Assembly: GCA_947561395.2 (NCBI GenBank)
Contig: OX387188.1
Coordinates: forward strand, 35,273,942-35,337,941
DNA length: 64,000 nucleotides
Direction of reading: 5' to 3'
From: Buxus sempervirens
Taxonomy: Eukaryota; Streptophyta; Magnoliopsida; Buxales; Buxaceae
Program-made: the position numbers and the translations under genes
Notes under the pieces: generated by a model
Databases searched by the model: none
Seen by the model: the letters and a program-made list of their open reading frames with translations, nothing else
Told to the model about the DNA's origin: nothing
In this document: in pieces, positions 31,359 through 42,428 of the stretch
How positions within the stretch are numbered: the first letter of the stretch is position 1
Layout of the letters: every line of letters starts with the position of its first letter

Positions 31359-33899
31359 TGCTTACACCGCCGTAGCTCGACGGTAGTGTTTTACGGTCAC
31401 GTATATCTTTTGACCGATTTGTGTCTAAAAACACAGTTTAGACTCTAAATCACCTAGAGGGGGGTGAATAGGTGAAACCGATTGCGGAATAAAAAATCAA
31501 TCAATTAAAAACAAATTCTTAATTAATAGCCATGCACAAGTCTGAACAAATATCAATTCATCACACACAATTGCAAAATAAAGAAGAGACAATACAAGCA
31601 ATTTGGTGACGAAGGGAAAACTCTAAGAGAACTCTCAAAGAGAAAAACCCTCTGGGCTACGAGGTGCCACCTCTGGAAATCACTATAAGAAGAAGACTTA
31701 CAATAGTGGTTCAGACGACCCAACAATGACTCTGACTCACAATGTAAATATCTGAAGAACTCTTCAGATTTGCATCCTTGCAACGATTCAGAACTCCGAA
31801 TATCTCCTTAGTGAAGTGCCAAACGAACTCGCTCAGCAACCGTAGGAACTCCCACGAGCAAACTCTTCAACCCGGAACTCCAAGGTAAAAAAGAAAGAAG
31901 AAGACTGGTTTTGATGGCTCGAATAAGAAGAGGAAAGAGGAAGAAGATCTCTCTCTCTTGCACACGTTTTTAGGGTTCTTAAAAACGGCTAGGGTAAGCC
32001 TCACAATAACCTAGACACTCCTTAAATAGATTGGGAGAAGGTAGAAGAAGAAAAGGAAACAAATCGGAAAAGATCGGACTTCTAAAACTGAAGTTTGTTA
32101 ATGAACGTTCAGGGAACGCGGCTCGAACGTTCAAGGCAAAAACTCATTTTTCTTCTTCTCGTTCGAACGGTCAGAAAACGCTCAGCGAACGCTGCTCTCT
32201 GGTTTCTCTGAGTGTCACCACCGGTCGAACGTTCAGCTCACGCTGCTCTCGGGTTTCTCTGTGTATCACCACCGGTCGAACGTTCAGCTCACGCTGCTCT
32301 CGGGTTTCTCTGTGTATCACCACCGGTCGAACGTTCAGCTCACGCTGCTCTCGGGTTTCTCTGTGTGTCACCACCGGTCGAACGTTCAGGGAACGTTTAG
32401 CTCACGCTGCTCTTGGGTTTCTCTGTGTGTCACCAACGGTCGAACGTTCAGCTAACGTTCAGCGAACGTTGGTCGTAACTTTGTCAATTTGACTCCGATC
32501 AAAACCCCGTTTGGACCGTAATACCTACAACCTATCCCAAATACTTTGACAATATTTTTTAAGACTTTTTTGACATGGAATAAAGCCAAAACAAAATAAA
32601 CCTTACAGTGTCCTACCACATATGGGTCAAGTGAAACCCATGTTTACACCCGCCGTAACTCGGTGAAATAGGAGTAAACAGGGGTCTAAGTATAATATAT
32701 ATATATGTTTATTGGGTAAACGGTGGTGAATGATTTTGTCATTAAAGCCATTAAAGGAGTTATCATGGCATGTGCTACTTTATTGGGTTTGAGGAAAATT
32801 GCTGGACGCTTGATCAACCCCATGATATTTTTATTTGATAAAAGGTATGTTCAGTTGCCTTTTATTTATGAAAAGGTGCATTTGACCAATTATGCCTTTT
32901 GGCCGATTACGACTCATTGAAGATACTTCGGTAATTCTCTAAAGACGTGGAGAGTGGGGTCCCCCACTCTCTAAAAACGTGGAGTGGTTATAAGGTGGAT
33001 TCAACTTTTTAAAAGTGGGTCGTTGGAAGACTTTGTGGTAAAGCAAAACGGACCTGCAGACATAGGAAAGGGATCCCTTGAAGATCGTGCAAGAGTGGGA
33101 CGTTGAGCAAACCGTCAAAGATTGGCTATAAAAGGCACCAATTCGAAGAACTCGAGGACACAATCCATCCAACCGCAACCGGTTATTATATTATTTTGAT
33201 CATCCGTGATCTTTTATCCCCTCTACTACAGAAGGATAAACTAGGACCTCTCTCACTGCTTCCAGTCGTAGTGACATCTTCGACCCCTCTTTACTCCGAT
33301 TAACACCAGAATCCTGCCACCGGAGAGTAAGTTGAGGCCGCCCCTGACTCGCAGTTCTATGTTAACAGAATCCCGAGCAGCCGGTCTCGAGACTCGCTCT
33401 GATCACGCCAGGTGACTTGTGTATTTTTGGGTAAGCTGCAATCCAAGGTGAACCCCCTGAATTGACTTTGCTAGCAGCCGCCCCCTTCCTCCTGTGCTTA
33501 TACCCGATTACGGCTATAAGACCAGGACAGGCCAGTCCTGCAAGTCCTGTCAGTTTTCTTTTTACTTTTGTTTCCCTTTTGAGGATTATCTATTGTCGCC
33601 TTCGGCTCGTCGGCCGATTTTATAATAAAGGATCTGTGTGCCATCAGTTGCTTTTGCTTTCAAACACTTACAAGAACCCAAATGAAGACCGGACCCCTAG
33701 TCTTCATATCATCGCCTGACCCATTTTATTACAGGTGACTTGCAGTACGACTGGACCGATCCCGGTTCGGATTCGGAACAGGTGCCCGGGGTCAGGGTTC
33801 GACCCGAAATCATTTGTATCAAACGATACTGGCACGCCCGCGTAGAGACACATCATCACCACCAACACGTGTCCACACCGGCCCAATTTCGGAGCAACA
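31359..33899 (+). mobile_element. LTR-type element inserted in the small retroelement's 3' LTR
   Basis: A 2541-bp segment from TGCTTACACC to GGAGCAACA, with TG...CA ends and an exact 5-bp duplication GGAAT at 31354-31358 and 33900-33904. It contains the phrase CCTAGAGGGGGGTGAATAGGTG (shown in part near 31452-31474) common in plant LTRs, a TATA-like GGCTATAAAAGGC near 33124, and a 'CTGGCACGCCCG' block near 33827 that resembles plant gypsy primer-site regions. It has no coding domains. It could be a solo LTR or a non-autonomous derivative. Confidence 0.7.
32160..32475. repeat. 51-bp minisatellite, about six units
   Basis: Units of GAACGTTCAGCTCACGCTGC + TCTCGGGTTTCTCTGTGT + ATCACCACCGGTC. The 51-bp period equals 17 codons, so stop-free frames arise on both strands (repeats of RCSRVSLCITTGRTFSS and of VVIHRETREQRELNVRP). 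These are by-products, not genes. Confidence 0.9.
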
Positions 33900-34039
33900 G
33901 GAATATAAGTAATATATAAAAATTTGCCCTACTATCAACTTGAGCTTTTAGTAGGAACGGTGTTTTACAATAACAAACCCCAACCATTAGGGGCCGTGTG
34001 GGTTACCCATTTAACCCGCCCAGTTGCCATCCCTAATCA

Positions 34040-35648
34040 TCTTGGTTTAATGACTTCAATCATTTATCACACCTTTCGGACGGTAGATAAAACTTATGCA
34101 AACCTTATGAATGTCTTCAAATTCGATGGTTAAAGATCACCTGATGGGGTTCTTAAATGAATTTTTTCACAACTTTCAGAAATTTCATGAGTTCGGTCAG
34201 AAAAGAAGTTTGGTCTCCGTTAAAGTATCTTAATCTCTTCTAAAATCGACCATAAATTAATAAATATCGTATCTTCTTTTTAAGGGAAGTGTCATTATTA
34301 CTTTATCTTATCCTCCCCCCACCAAAGCACCAAACTCCTGCCCTAATATAAGGATCAATATTTTTATATTAATTTTTCCCTTGTAACCCTTCTTATGGAA
34401 ATGGTGAAATCAAATCTACAATAAAATAACTAGATCTTTATGTGAGTGCTAAAGGCCTTCATGACATTGGCTGGCCAAAAATATCTAACAATTCTTCTTG
34501 TTTGTATTATTTTCTAATACTTTCAGCTTAAAAAATATCTATGGACTATGGTAGGCGGTTGATATCAACAATTCATGCACATAATAATAATAATAATAAT
34601 AAAGTTTTCTCAGATGATGGATCTTGAATTTAATTTGTCTAAATACAGAGAATAGAGCAGCTGGCAAAAATTTACACGCAAGATTGCAATGGTCCCATTG
34701 GTTTAACAGAAGATTAAGATCGTGTTGGGCAATCAAACTTTGAATTAAAGGGTAATACTATATATTTCTAAGTCAGTTTTAAGGTCTTCACTAATCACAC
34801 AAACCTTCCTTCACGTTTCTGAAATAATACTTTTCCCTAGCTAGAAAACATTTTGTTATTAAAAGTCTAGAACACTTTTACACACCCAAAAATCACATAG
34901 GGGCCCAAAGAAATATTAGGGTTGAAGCCAAAAAATGAAAAATAAAAAATAAAAAGAGATGTACAATAATGCTCTTTTCTTTTGTTGGTCGGTGGATACA
35001 ATGGATCTTCACAGAGACATGAAAAGATGGTGAGAGAGACATGACTTCTACTCACTTTCCTTCTGCCTGATCTTATACTTTTCAATAAAGAATAATGGCA
35101 GAAAAAGACTAGGATAGGAAAAGCGAAGAGAAGGACTTTCCTCTTTTCAACTTTCTTTAGACACAAATATCTGAATACCATGTCTTCTTTTCAATTTTCA
35201 GCTTGATTAGCATGATGATCAATGGGATGGAGATCGTAATTGGGTTGTGATGGTTCATTTAAATAAAAACATTTTAAAATTTAACTGATCTTATTATATT
35301 AATTTTTTTAATGAATTTTTTTAATTTTCATAGACCGATACATCAACGTCGTTTCTGTTGTAAAGGATACGAGTTTAATTTGTCCAACATAATCAAATTA
35401 TTAATACTATCCCAAATGCTTTGGGCGGGACCACGTAGAACATTGACTTGGTACCAACTCCTACCTTCTATATGCAAATGGACAGCCTGACGTGTGCCCT
35501 TTTATTTTACTTGAGAATGTCTTTAATACTTAGTCAATTAAAAAGCTTATTAAAGAAATCTCTCTATCCATCTCTCTATTATCTTAAGGACTTGGGTAAT
35601 GCAAATCCTCCGACAAATCTTATCCTATATGACTTCTTCAACTTGTTT
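34040..35648. other. Intergenic, no gene seen
   Basis: AT-rich DNA with a (TAA)n microsatellite near 34581-34603. Nothing coding was recognised on either strand. Confidence 0.5.
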
Positions 35649-36375
35649 GGGATACTTGCGGTTTACCCTTTGAGTTTTTAAACAATTCCACTTTCCCTTT
35701 TGGGATTTTGAAATAGCAGTTTACCATATTGAGGTTTGGTATGTGTAACAAGCTCCCCCTTCTAGTGGTTTCACTGTTAAATTTTAATAGTGTTGAATCT
35801 GTTGATGATGTAACAATTAGAGATAAACATATTTTGACAATTTTACCTCTCTTATTCTAACTAGTTAAAATTAATTATTATATTACCATTTAGTGGGTTG
35901 GCCCAATATTTATAACATTGGCCCGAGTGAATATACCAGACCTGGTTCAAAATCTGCCTTGAGGGCATTTTTGGGTACTCAAGGCATAAACAAAGCGTTT
36001 TACTCCTAAATGGTCAATTTTGTAAACATGATTGGACATCGTCTACATCGGGGTGTATAAACCCCCTCACATGGATGTGTGGGGCCCTCCAAATGAATGG
36101 TGGGACCCCCAAATGAATGTGGGGGGTGCATACATCCCCAGTGCAGACGATGCGTGCCTCGTAAACATTTTATTTGTTACAATTTCAACGGTAAAAAGAC
36201 ATAAATAAAGCTTTTTACTTTTAAATGGTCAAATTCGTAAACATTTTCTTTGTTACAATTTCAAAGGCCAAACCTCTGAGAGAGGTAGATTTTTACATAC
36301 AGAGTGATAAGCTGGTATTCAAGAGAGAAAATGTGATTTTTGAAAAACCTGAAGGGGATAAATTGTAAATATCCC
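35649..36375. mobile_element. Long imperfect TIR element
   Basis: Left end GGGATACTTGCGGTTTACCC and right end (reverse complement) GGGATATTTACAATTTATCC, with imperfect inverted similarity continuing for about 130 bp (GAGGTTTGG, TGTAACAA). The interior contains a roughly 70-bp direct repeat (AAATGGTCAA..GTAAACAT...TTTGTTACAATTTCAA) at about 35985 and 36195. No clear target duplication. No coding capacity. Confidence 0.55.
36030..36160. mobile_element. Nested hAT-type MITE, 131 bp
   Basis: Inverted ends GATTGGACATCGTCTACATC and (reverse complement) GAGGCACGCATCGTCTGCAC, followed by a (T)GTAT..ACCCCC match. Flanked by GTAAACAT at 36022-36029 and 36161-36168. The second copy of the host direct repeat, near 36238, shows an uninterrupted GTAAACAT and serves as a built-in empty site. 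Confidence 0.85.
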
Positions 36376-36998
36376 TAATTTTTTTTTCTAAATAGAAAAA
36401 CTGTGAAGACAGGCATGTCTATCACTTAAAATAATCAAAAGTTAACATAAAAAGTAGATATAGTACTTATTATAGGCATTTGAGATACATTTTGCAATGA
36501 GGGTTCATTTCTATGAATGGTTGCTAAGTTTTTAAGATGAAGGGGGTGAGGGCAGAGCTATCAAACTCGTTGTCAGATGGGCGGCGTTAATCAACTTGGT
36601 AGATAGGGAATTTCGAAAGCATTTCCTCTAAAACCAAAATCCGATGGTTGTGTGAAACCACCGGCTATAATGGAATTTAAATGTGTGGGGCTCCCTCCTG
36701 ACATGGGCATTTATCTGTGCGTTTTATGCTGGCACCACTGAATGAAAGAGGATTTGTTAAAAGGATCCATCAACTGGTCACATTCACTCCAGGCCATCTT
36801 AGTTTTTGTCACTTTCACATTCACTCTCGGCCGTTTTCTCGGGGGAACTTGGCATGCAAGTCCCTCTTTTTGTCATGAAGCACACGTGTTTCAAAGAACA
36901 TGTTTAGGAACCCAAGCTGCAATTATCTCAACGTATATCTTCAATCTAAACCACTCATGAGTCATGACAAATCCTTTTCCCTTTTGTTAGGGGTATAA
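36376..36998. other. Intergenic, no gene seen
   Basis: No coding region or element ends recognised. Confidence 0.5.
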
Positions 36999-37264
36999 CC
37001 TAGGCATCGTTTGGCGTTGATTATGGAAATGAGTTTGTTTGTAATTTGGGAATGAGTTTTCCCGAAATGAGTTTCAAGGAATACACTACCGACTTCTTTT
37101 TGGTTCTTAAAAGTTCATTTTGCAAACGTATGGTAACATACTTATAAAATTTATGATCTCTATAAAACGGAAACGTATTTCATCAAACGCCAAACCCAAT
37201 TTCACTTTAACTTTGACAAATTTGTTGGTGGACTCAAATACAAAATGAATGCCAAACAAGGCCT
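36999..37264. mobile_element. TIR MITE, hAT-like
   Basis: Left CTAGGCATCGTTTGGCGTT and right (reverse complement) CTAAGGCCTTGTTTGGCATT; the interior is AT-rich. The target duplication is not evident. Confidence 0.55.
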
Positions 37265-37288
37265 TAGTTGGGTTAAAACCAAGAACCA

Positions 37289-37665
37289 CTAGGTTTACGT
37301 TGGTTTGAGTCTGACTATCAATGATTTGGTTCGATATTGGTTTGGCATCTGATTAAACCGAACTAAAACTCAACTTTTGTTCGTTTCAATTTTTGGTTAC
37401 ATTGATTAGTTCTCAATTTGATTCAGTTCAATTTTGGGTTGACAGTCACAAACATTGGTTTGCTTTTGGGTGACTTGAAATCTGCTGGAGCCTTAGGCTG
37501 GAAGATCTGCTGGTCCAATGGTATTGCATGTGTCCACATAGGTGTATGAAGCTGATGTGTACACATGCATTGCCGTTGGACTAGCAGATCTTCCAACAAG
37601 AGGATCCAGGTGACATGATCTCCTTTTGGGTTGATGTGAACCGGGACCAAACCGAACCCCTAGTT
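37289..37665. mobile_element. TIR element with a palindromic MITE nested inside
   Basis: Outer ends ACTAGGTTTACGTTGGTTTG and (reverse complement) ACTAGGGGTTCGGTTTGGTC. Inside, at about 37488-37602, a near-palindrome has GGAAGATCTGCTGGTCCAAT at the left against GGAAGATCTGCTAGTCCAAC at the right in reverse complement, continuing into GCATGTGT(A/C)CACAT. No clear target duplications. Confidence 0.5.
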
Positions 37666-37678
37666 TATCTCAAATCAA

Positions 37679-37742
37679 CTGTTGGGAAATATCTCCATGG
37701 TCTTTCCACTGTTGGGAAATATCCCCATGGTCTTTCCACGTG
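37679..37742 (+). promoter_or_regulatory. Duplicated upstream block with G-box (CACGTG)
   Basis: Two 31-bp units, CTGTTGGGAAATATC(T/C)CCATGG then TCTTTCCAC, at about 37679-37739. The second runs into CCACGTGG (core CACGTG at 37737-37742), a G-box/ABRE-type site about 320 bp before the RING gene start. ABA control fits the RHA2 family, but binding here is inferred. Confidence 0.5.
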
Positions 37743-38064
37743 GTAAAATCACAACTGTAAAAGCAAGGACAGACAGAAAGGATCCTCCTTGAAGTTGAAC
37801 CATCACTCTCCTACGTACTAAAACCACACATTGTGATGTAGCGTGAAATCCTGTCCCCCCTTTCCTCTCTCCAGTCGAGCCTTCGATACGACACGCCGGA
37901 GACGCAAACGTAAAACCTCCACTTCTTTATCCCTTCCTCTCCCCTTTCAAAACCTCCTCCTCCTCCACCACCACCACAACCACCACCACTTCCTGCTTTG
38001 TCCCCCTATCATCTAAACCCTTCTGCTCGATCTGTTTCAAAACTAATTAAGAAAGAAGACAAAA

Positions 38065-38565
38065 ATGGGGCTACAAAGCAGCCTGTGCGACGTGTCAACT
38101 TACTCCATCCCTCTACTTCTTGTGGCTCTCATCGCCAACTGCGTAGCTTATCTACGCTCCCTCCTTTTTGGGCTCCTCCAGTCGGTGGGTCTCGCTCGGT
38201 TCCTTGTAGACGAGGTCGGGGACGGGCTACTCCGCGCCGAGGGCTCAGGATTAGCCAGGCTTATCATCTTGACCGAGCAGCTTAACATGAACCGTGTCTT
38301 CTCTTATGGCTACAAGGCGTCGGACGGTGGTCCGACCAGTGGTTCGGATTGCGTGGTGTGCTTGTGTAGGTTAACCGATGGGGATCGGGTGCGCAAATTA
38401 GCATGCGGCCATGTTTTTCACAAACAGTGCTTTGAGGGGTGGCTCGATCACTTCAACTGGAGCTGCCCCCTCTGTCGGTTGCCGTTCGTCTCGGATGAGA
38501 GCGTCGCCGCTGCCGAGAGGCGTGTCGCCACCGACCTTGTCGCGTGGTACTCTACGCGACGATGA
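38065..38565 (+). CDS. RHA2: RING-H2 E3 ubiquitin ligase, RHA2-like, 166 aa
   Basis: Small intronless RING-H2 protein. The start MGLQSSLCDVSTYSIPLLLV matches the RHA2A/RHA2B N-terminus (MGLQ..L.DVSS.SIP). A hydrophobic segment at about 14-40 may anchor it to a membrane. The RING-H2 (residues about 93-136) has CVVC, CGH-x2-H, a cysteine in HKQC and a closing CPLC, all eight zinc ligands of the C3H2C3 type, with the E2-binding W and P present (WLDHFNWSCPLC). RHA2 proteins are E3 ligases acting as positive regulators of abscisic acid signalling; ligase activity here is inferred from the domain. The upstream leader is CT/CCA-rich and a G-box lies 320 bp upstream. GC content is clearly higher than the surroundings. 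No breaks are visible. Confidence 0.92.
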   Translation: MGLQSSLCDVSTYSIPLLLVALIANCVAYLRSLLFGLLQSVGLARFLVDEVGDGLLRAEGSGLARLIILTEQLNMNRVFSYGYKASDGGPTSGSDCVVCLCRLTDGDRVRKLACGHVFHKQCFEGWLDHFNWSCPLCRLPFVSDESVAAAERRVATDLVAWYSTRR

Positions 38566-39743
38566 TGGTGATGATTCGTAACACGATGATCATAATTTTG
38601 ACTTTTTACGTTAATGAGGATGATGATGGCTGATCAGTGATTTCATGACTCTGCTTTTCATTCCGTCACTTTTCCTTGTTTTAGTATCTTGTTCATCGAG
38701 TTTTTTTCAATTTTTTTTTTAATTTTCATTTTATTTTGTCCATTTTTCTTTTCTTTTTTTTTTTTTTTTCTGTGTGTCTTTTTTTGGGGTGGAAGATTAC
38801 AAATCAGATCAGAAAATTATAAACTAGATTAAATTATCTTACATCTACAGAGGAGACTTTCCTTTAGTTTTTTTTGCTGGCTTTCTGTTCTTCACATTTT
38901 GAGGGAAGCTGATGTTGATTCTTGGATGTTTGGTTTTTTTTTTTATAATTTTCATGTTTCTTTATTTATTTTTAAAGGGCTCTTGTGGGTTCTTGCTGTA
39001 TATTTCAATTTTTATATTAGAAATAAATCAGAGACATCCTTTTTGTACATTTTCCTATATAGTGTTAACTTTTATTCACTTGTGCATAAATGTTAATTCT
39101 TGTCTTCCCATTTCATTGAAAGGTAAAATAAAAAAATAAAAAATTCTCTGCCCATTAGAAGGGTGTTATTTATTAATTATAATATGTCTATGCGAAACAT
39201 GAGCTTGGTGCAAATGCGTTGCACCTGTCCAGAGTGATGTAATCCAGGTCTCAGAATCCTGGACGGAAAATTGGTTTTGAGGCTTTGAGCTTATGGTTTT
39301 AATTGGAGTTTTGTTCGGAAAGCTGGAGACTCTCTGGCTGCATTCATCAGATCCACCGGTTTTTGGTGCCTTTGTGGCCTTATTTTGTTGACCGAAGAAT
39401 GACAAATGGGTTCGACTTCGAATAGCCTGGGTGCGTGGAGAACATAGCCATGAGAGGAGCCCAACTCACAGGTCCACTCAGACTTGATTATCTGCAAGAC
39501 CCTCCTAGTGGGTTGCAGAGATGGGTTAATGTACGATGATGTCTCATCTTTTGAATGTGGCGACAAAACTTGTCCTGCTGTACACAATTCAAACAACCTT
39601 TGGACTCAATCCTAAAAGCTGTTTGGATGTAGATGTATCAGAAACAAAGTATAAATATCGATCAATTCGAGTTGTGCTGTATTACATTCATGTCATATCA
39701 TCGAAGGTACGAGGATCTGAAACTATTTGGAATCTCAAAACGC
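38566..39743. other. 3' flank of RHA2-like gene and spacer
   Basis: T-rich 3' UTR-like DNA to about 39140 (poly-T runs near 38745-38770), then spacer with no recognised gene. Confidence 0.5.
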
Positions 39744-39752
39744 TTAATTATA

Positions 39753-40184
39753 GGAAAATTTAATTTTTAGTGGTATTTTATCAAACTATTTAAGATTTAG
39801 TTGGTAAAGTTTTGAGTTTTACCTTTTAGTACACCTTTATCAAAATAATTAATTTTCAGTATTATTTCACTATTACAAATCGACTATTCCAAAAATGCCC
39901 TTACGTCACTTATCCAAATGACTTGTACAAGTCACTTTATTGACTTGTACAAGTTAATTTTTGACTTGTACAAATCATTTTATTATTTGTACAAGTCTAA
40001 AATGATTTGTACAAATCTCAGAAGTAAATTGTATAAGAGTATTTTTGGAAAAATTTATCTGTAACAGTGAAATAACACTAAAAATTAATTATTTTGATAA
40101 AGATGTATTAAAAGTTAAAACTCAAAACTTTGCCGACTAAATCTTAAATAGTTTGATAAAGTATCACTAAAAATTAAATTTCCC
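39753..40184. mobile_element. Mutator-type MITE, 432 bp, 9-bp target duplication
   Basis: Long inverted ends (GGAAAATTTAATTTTTAGTG and, in reverse complement, GGGAAATTTAATTTTTAGTG; similarity continues for over 60 bp through AAGATTTAGT..GCAAAGTTTTGAG). Flanked by TTAATTATA at 39744-39752 and 40185-40193. The centre has repeated GACTTGTACAAGT palindromes. Same terminal family as 16749-17061. Confidence 0.9.
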
Positions 40185-40657
40185 TTAATTATACCTAACT
40201 TCTTCAGTTAAAAAGCAATCAAATCCCTAGCTTCCCTCTTTAATTTGGTCCTCTTATCCGAATAAAAAAAATAATGTTTTCAAGTGTACAACTTCTAAGT
40301 CATTTCGTCAGCCCAGAACATCATCTACGTGTTGGATCTCAAATTGTCTCTGTCACATATTGTAGGCGCCAGCTGCGAGTATAAATCCTCTATTAATGGG
40401 AGTTGTCGTGTCGAGCACCACGGCTGTCAACGTACCTATTCAAATAACACAAGATTTGGACTTGGCAAGCCCTACAGTTCCGCGTCCACAACAGAGCACA
40501 TATCCCCAAACCCAGCTAATACACCATCTTACTGTGTTATGATTAAGGCCTTAAACACGTACGTTACCCTAGTTTTTTTTTTTTGGTAGAGTACGTTACC
40601 CTAGTTATGTGGGAATAACATGGTCTACCATGATTACTTGAATCATCTCCAGCTTCG

Positions 40658-40798
40658 ACTGTGAGATGTTACCCATGTGGAGCTAGCATCTCATGTCTAA
40701 TGCTTTTTTTTTTTTTTGTGTGGGACCTATTTGAAATATTTGCAACAATAAAAAAACATTGATCATGAGATACTTCACATGACAGCATCTCACAGTCA
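40658..40798. mobile_element. Short palindromic MITE candidate
   Basis: CTGTGAGATGTTACCCATGT at the left and (reverse complement) CTGTGAGATGCTGTCATGTG at the right, both followed by CATCTCATG-like sequence. About 140 bp. No target duplication seen. Confidence 0.5.
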
Positions 40799-40799
40799 C

Positions 40800-41122
40800 A
40801 TCAGAGACTAATTCAAGGAAATAATGCGGAAGATTTCATCATTCCAATTATGTGTATGTTTGTGGCACATAATTGTTATCAATCTAACATCTGCTGTACT
40901 TTTTTGTTACATTAATCGTTAGATGTTCCACATGACAACATCTTAATTTAATAATAAAAAAATAAATGCATCAAAAAGTACATTGGATGTCATCCCATGA
41001 TAATCGAGCTTCTTTTTTTCCCTTTTTTGGTGAACAACATAGAAGGGATTTTATTATCTTTTAACAACAGAACTTACGTCCCATGGTCATCGGCTTCATG
41101 AGTGTCTTCCTAGCACCAAGTG
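40800..41122. other. Spacer, no gene seen
   Basis: AT-rich, with another ATGTTCCACATGACAACATCT-like stretch at about 40922 related to the MITE candidate upstream. Confidence 0.4.
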
Positions 41123-41130
41123 ATTAGTGC

Positions 41131-41394
41131 CAGTGGTGGAACCCCCCTAGCTTTTATTTTTTAATTAAAAAAAATATATTTTTTATATGTTTTAATTAAA
41201 TTTATGTTTTGCCCCCTCTAAAATTTCTGGTTCCCCCCCCCCCTCACCACTTATTGATATTTCTATATTTCATGAGAACCTGCTTTAAAATTTCTAGTTT
41301 GTCCTCCCAACTCATTGAAATTTCTATATTTCATGAGAAGTGTTAATTGAAATTTTTTTGTCTCCTCAGATTTGGAGTCCTGGTTCTGCCACTA
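41131..41394. mobile_element. hAT-type MITE, 264 bp, 8-bp target duplication
   Basis: Ends CAGTGGTGGAACC and (reverse complement) TAGTGGCAGAACC. Flanked by ATTAGTGC at 41123-41130 and 41395-41402. The interior is AT-rich, with a duplicated TTGA(T/A)ATTTCTATATTTCATGAGAA. Confidence 0.85.
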
Positions 41395-41715
41395 ATTAGT
41401 GCTGTAGGAGACATCGCACTGGTAACTTTGTAGAGGATTTCTTGCCCTATTTAATAGATGACCTTGCATATCAATTGGTTCATGAGAACCCCCAAACGGC
41501 GGTTTGATGGTTCAACCGTCCACTTGGACCCTAACAATGTGATTGACTTACAGGTTTAACATCAACATCTGGTCTAACTTCAGTGGCAATAACGTTCTTG
41601 TTTGGAAAGTAAACAAAAGCAATGCTCAGCAAATACCAAATAAAAATAAGTAAAAAAAATTGAAAAGGGCACTAAAAGGAAATAGTTTTAAAACCTAAAC
41701 GATTAGCATCTCTTG
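41395..41715. other. Spacer between MITEs, no gene seen
   Basis: No coding region or element recognised. Confidence 0.4.
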
Positions 41716-41723
41716 ATATGAAC

Positions 41724-42428
41724 TAGAGGTGGCAATGGGTCGGGTTCGGGTCGGGTTGATGTATGGGGTTAATGAGCCAAGGCTCAACCCGAACCCGCTC
41801 GTTTAATAAACGGGTTGGAATATCCCAACCCTAACCCAACCCGCTCTAACCAGCTTCAACCCGCCAACCCGTTTAAATAATTTAAATTATTACTAAAAAT
41901 TAAAAATTTTAATTCATTCTAATATCAAAGTCTATACAAATTATATTTTTTAATTCATTTTAATATTAAAGGACACCTAACAAGCATAATAACACAACAA
42001 TCATTAAAATATAACTAAAATAACATGAATAAAAGAATTAAAACATACTAATAAAGTTTTAAAAGACTTTACTTTTCATCAATGCGTCAATTTATATTAG
42101 TAGAGGCTAAGAAATTTGAAATATTTATACGTAAAAAGTCTTTCTTCACTTCATCTTTTGTGATTCTTTATATTAAAAGAAGAAATATTAAATAACCACA
42201 AGTATTGTTATTATAATTTTCCAAACTTCTATTATACAAAAAAATAAATGGGTTGTAATCGAGTCATTTCGGGTTGAGGGGTCAAACCCTAACCTAATCC
42301 GTTTATGATCGGGTTGAGAATTCATGACCCTAACCCAACCCGTTTATTGAAACAATCAACCCTAACCCGCTTAAGACCAGGCGAGTTCGGGCGGGTTGGC
42401 GGGTCACGGGTCACAATTGCCACCTCTA
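41724..42428. mobile_element. hAT-type element, 705 bp, 8-bp target duplication
   Basis: Perfect 12-bp inverted ends TAGAGGTGGCAA...TTGCCACCTCTA, flanked by ATATGAAC at 41716-41723 and 42429-42436. Subterminal regions are packed with CGGGTT/AACCCG motifs on both sides of an AT-rich core. It has no transposase and is non-autonomous. Confidence 0.92.

Larger units (their letters stand above)
31142..33969 (+). mobile_element. Very small LTR retroelement (SMART/TRIM-like), split by a later insertion
   Basis: 5' LTR 31142-31218 (77 bp, TGTTAGGAAT...GTTCTACA), PBS TGGTATTAGAGC at 31219-31230 (initiator tRNA-Met type with one change), about 130 bp of internal non-coding DNA, the purine tract GTGAGGGGGAG, and a 3' LTR starting TGTTAGGAAT at 31349. 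That LTR is interrupted at 31358 and resumes at 33905-33969 (...GTTTTACA). The whole is flanked by ATAAC at 31137-31141 and 33970-33974. Without the insertion it would be about 285 bp. Confidence 0.85.
30860..34037. mobile_element. Decayed GGGTT-rich hAT-like element hosting nested LTR elements
   Basis: The outer pieces (about 30870-31135 and 33975-34037) are rich in GGGTT/AACCC motifs, and the right end CCCAGTTGCCATCCCTA resembles the TTGCCACCTCTA end of the hAT element at 41724-42428. The left terminus is not recognisable, so the outer element is truncated. Confidence 0.4.

Noticed and set aside
32031..32492. 153-codon frame and antisense frames with 17-residue repeats
   Set aside because: The 51-bp minisatellite has a period divisible by three, so stop-free frames arise on both strands. 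No promoter, no conservation seen.
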